NCBI GenBank assembly: GCA_001917125.1
Contig: MNTU01000002.1
Location: 1-14,232, forward strand
From: Azospirillum sp. 47_25
Lineage (GTDB): Bacteria > Pseudomonadota > Alphaproteobacteria > RF32 > CAG-239
DNA length: 14,232 bases
Reading direction: 5' to 3'
In this document: positions 14,167-14,232 of the stretch, piece by piece
How the letters are laid out: each line of letters begins with the position of its first letter
Position numbering within the stretch: position 1 is the first letter of the stretch
The notes under the pieces: model-generated
Databases searched by the model: none
Seen by the model: only the letters and a program-made list of their open reading frames with translations
Told to the model about the DNA's origin: nothing
Translations under genes and position numbers: made by a program

Positions 14167-14232
14167 AAAGCGGAAGACCAAACCTTCATCTTATTGCTCA
14201 AAGATATCATCATTGGCCTAACCGCCGCTGCC
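14167..14232. other. Right edge, possible 3' end of a leftward gene
   Basis: The last 66 bases hold no full gene. On the minus strand the frame GSGG-TAG stops at 14218-14220; another stays open but shows no family. The bidirectional terminator just before suggests that a leftward gene may end here. Nothing further can be supported. Confidence 0.2.

Noticed and set aside
14192..14232. Leftward partial gene ending in NDDIFEQ
   Set aside because: The frame holds an in-frame TAG at 14218-14220, so at most a few codons remain before the window edge; not enough to call.
1..14232. CRISPR arrays, tRNA genes, insertion sequences, phage genes
   Set aside because: I saw no regularly spaced repeats, cloverleaf sequences, transposase or integrase motifs on either strand.

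Overview
The window is a gene-dense piece of a Gram-negative, most likely proteobacterial chromosome. Support comes from an outer-membrane porin, a YgiW-QseB-QseC set, an HdeD-type membrane protein and a large MscS-type channel with a signal peptide. A gut-type alphaproteobacterium of medium GC would fit, but I infer that from general look only. Thirteen protein genes are supported. I saw no rRNA, tRNA, CRISPR array, transposase or phage gene. Nearly every gene acts in or on the cell envelope.

Left part (1-5060). On the minus strand, a porin (123-1253) lies downstream of a two-gene operon: an alpha/beta hydrolase (2858-3631) followed 1 bp later by a Mur ligase of MurF type (1333-2856). The MurF protein carries membrane segments where the usual substrate domain should be. 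Divergent from the hydrolase is a D-Ala-D-Ala ligase (3735-4940). Together these three look like a peptidoglycan-precursor (D-Ala-D-X) module. The ligase gene ends inside a 27-bp direct repeat, whose second copy lies 105 bp further on.

Centre (5060-8170). YgiW-like BOF protein (5182-5556), then a QseB/PmrA-like response regulator (5659-6318) and a QseC/PmrB-like histidine kinase (6315-7658), overlapping by ATGA. A perfect CTTAAG-N5-CTTAAG direct repeat (5099-5115) precedes ygiW and fits the known PmrA/QseB operator, so the operon is probably autoregulated. A related site with matching geometry precedes the porin gene, and a partial match precedes the ligase gene. A large hairpin separates ygiW from the regulator gene. 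A GNAT acetyltransferase (7655-8167, minus) converges on the kinase gene and shares a palindromic CTAG stop with it.

Right part (8170-14232). A 798-residue MscS-family channel (8282-10678); a CNNM/CBS/CorC-type transporter-like protein (10837-12162) behind a consensus sigma-70 promoter; a convergent HdeD-like protein (12212-12778, minus) sharing a bidirectional terminator; and an operon of a membrane-anchored ankyrin-repeat protein (12932-13714) with an ArsR-family repressor (13730-14113), closed by a strong terminator.

The most interesting points are the candidate QseB/PmrA regulon linking ygiW-qseBC with the porin, the membrane-embedded MurF beside a D-Ala-D-Ala ligase and hydrolase, the repeat that supplies the ligase stop codon, the degenerate ATP-lid motif of the kinase, and the unusual metal ligands of the ArsR protein.
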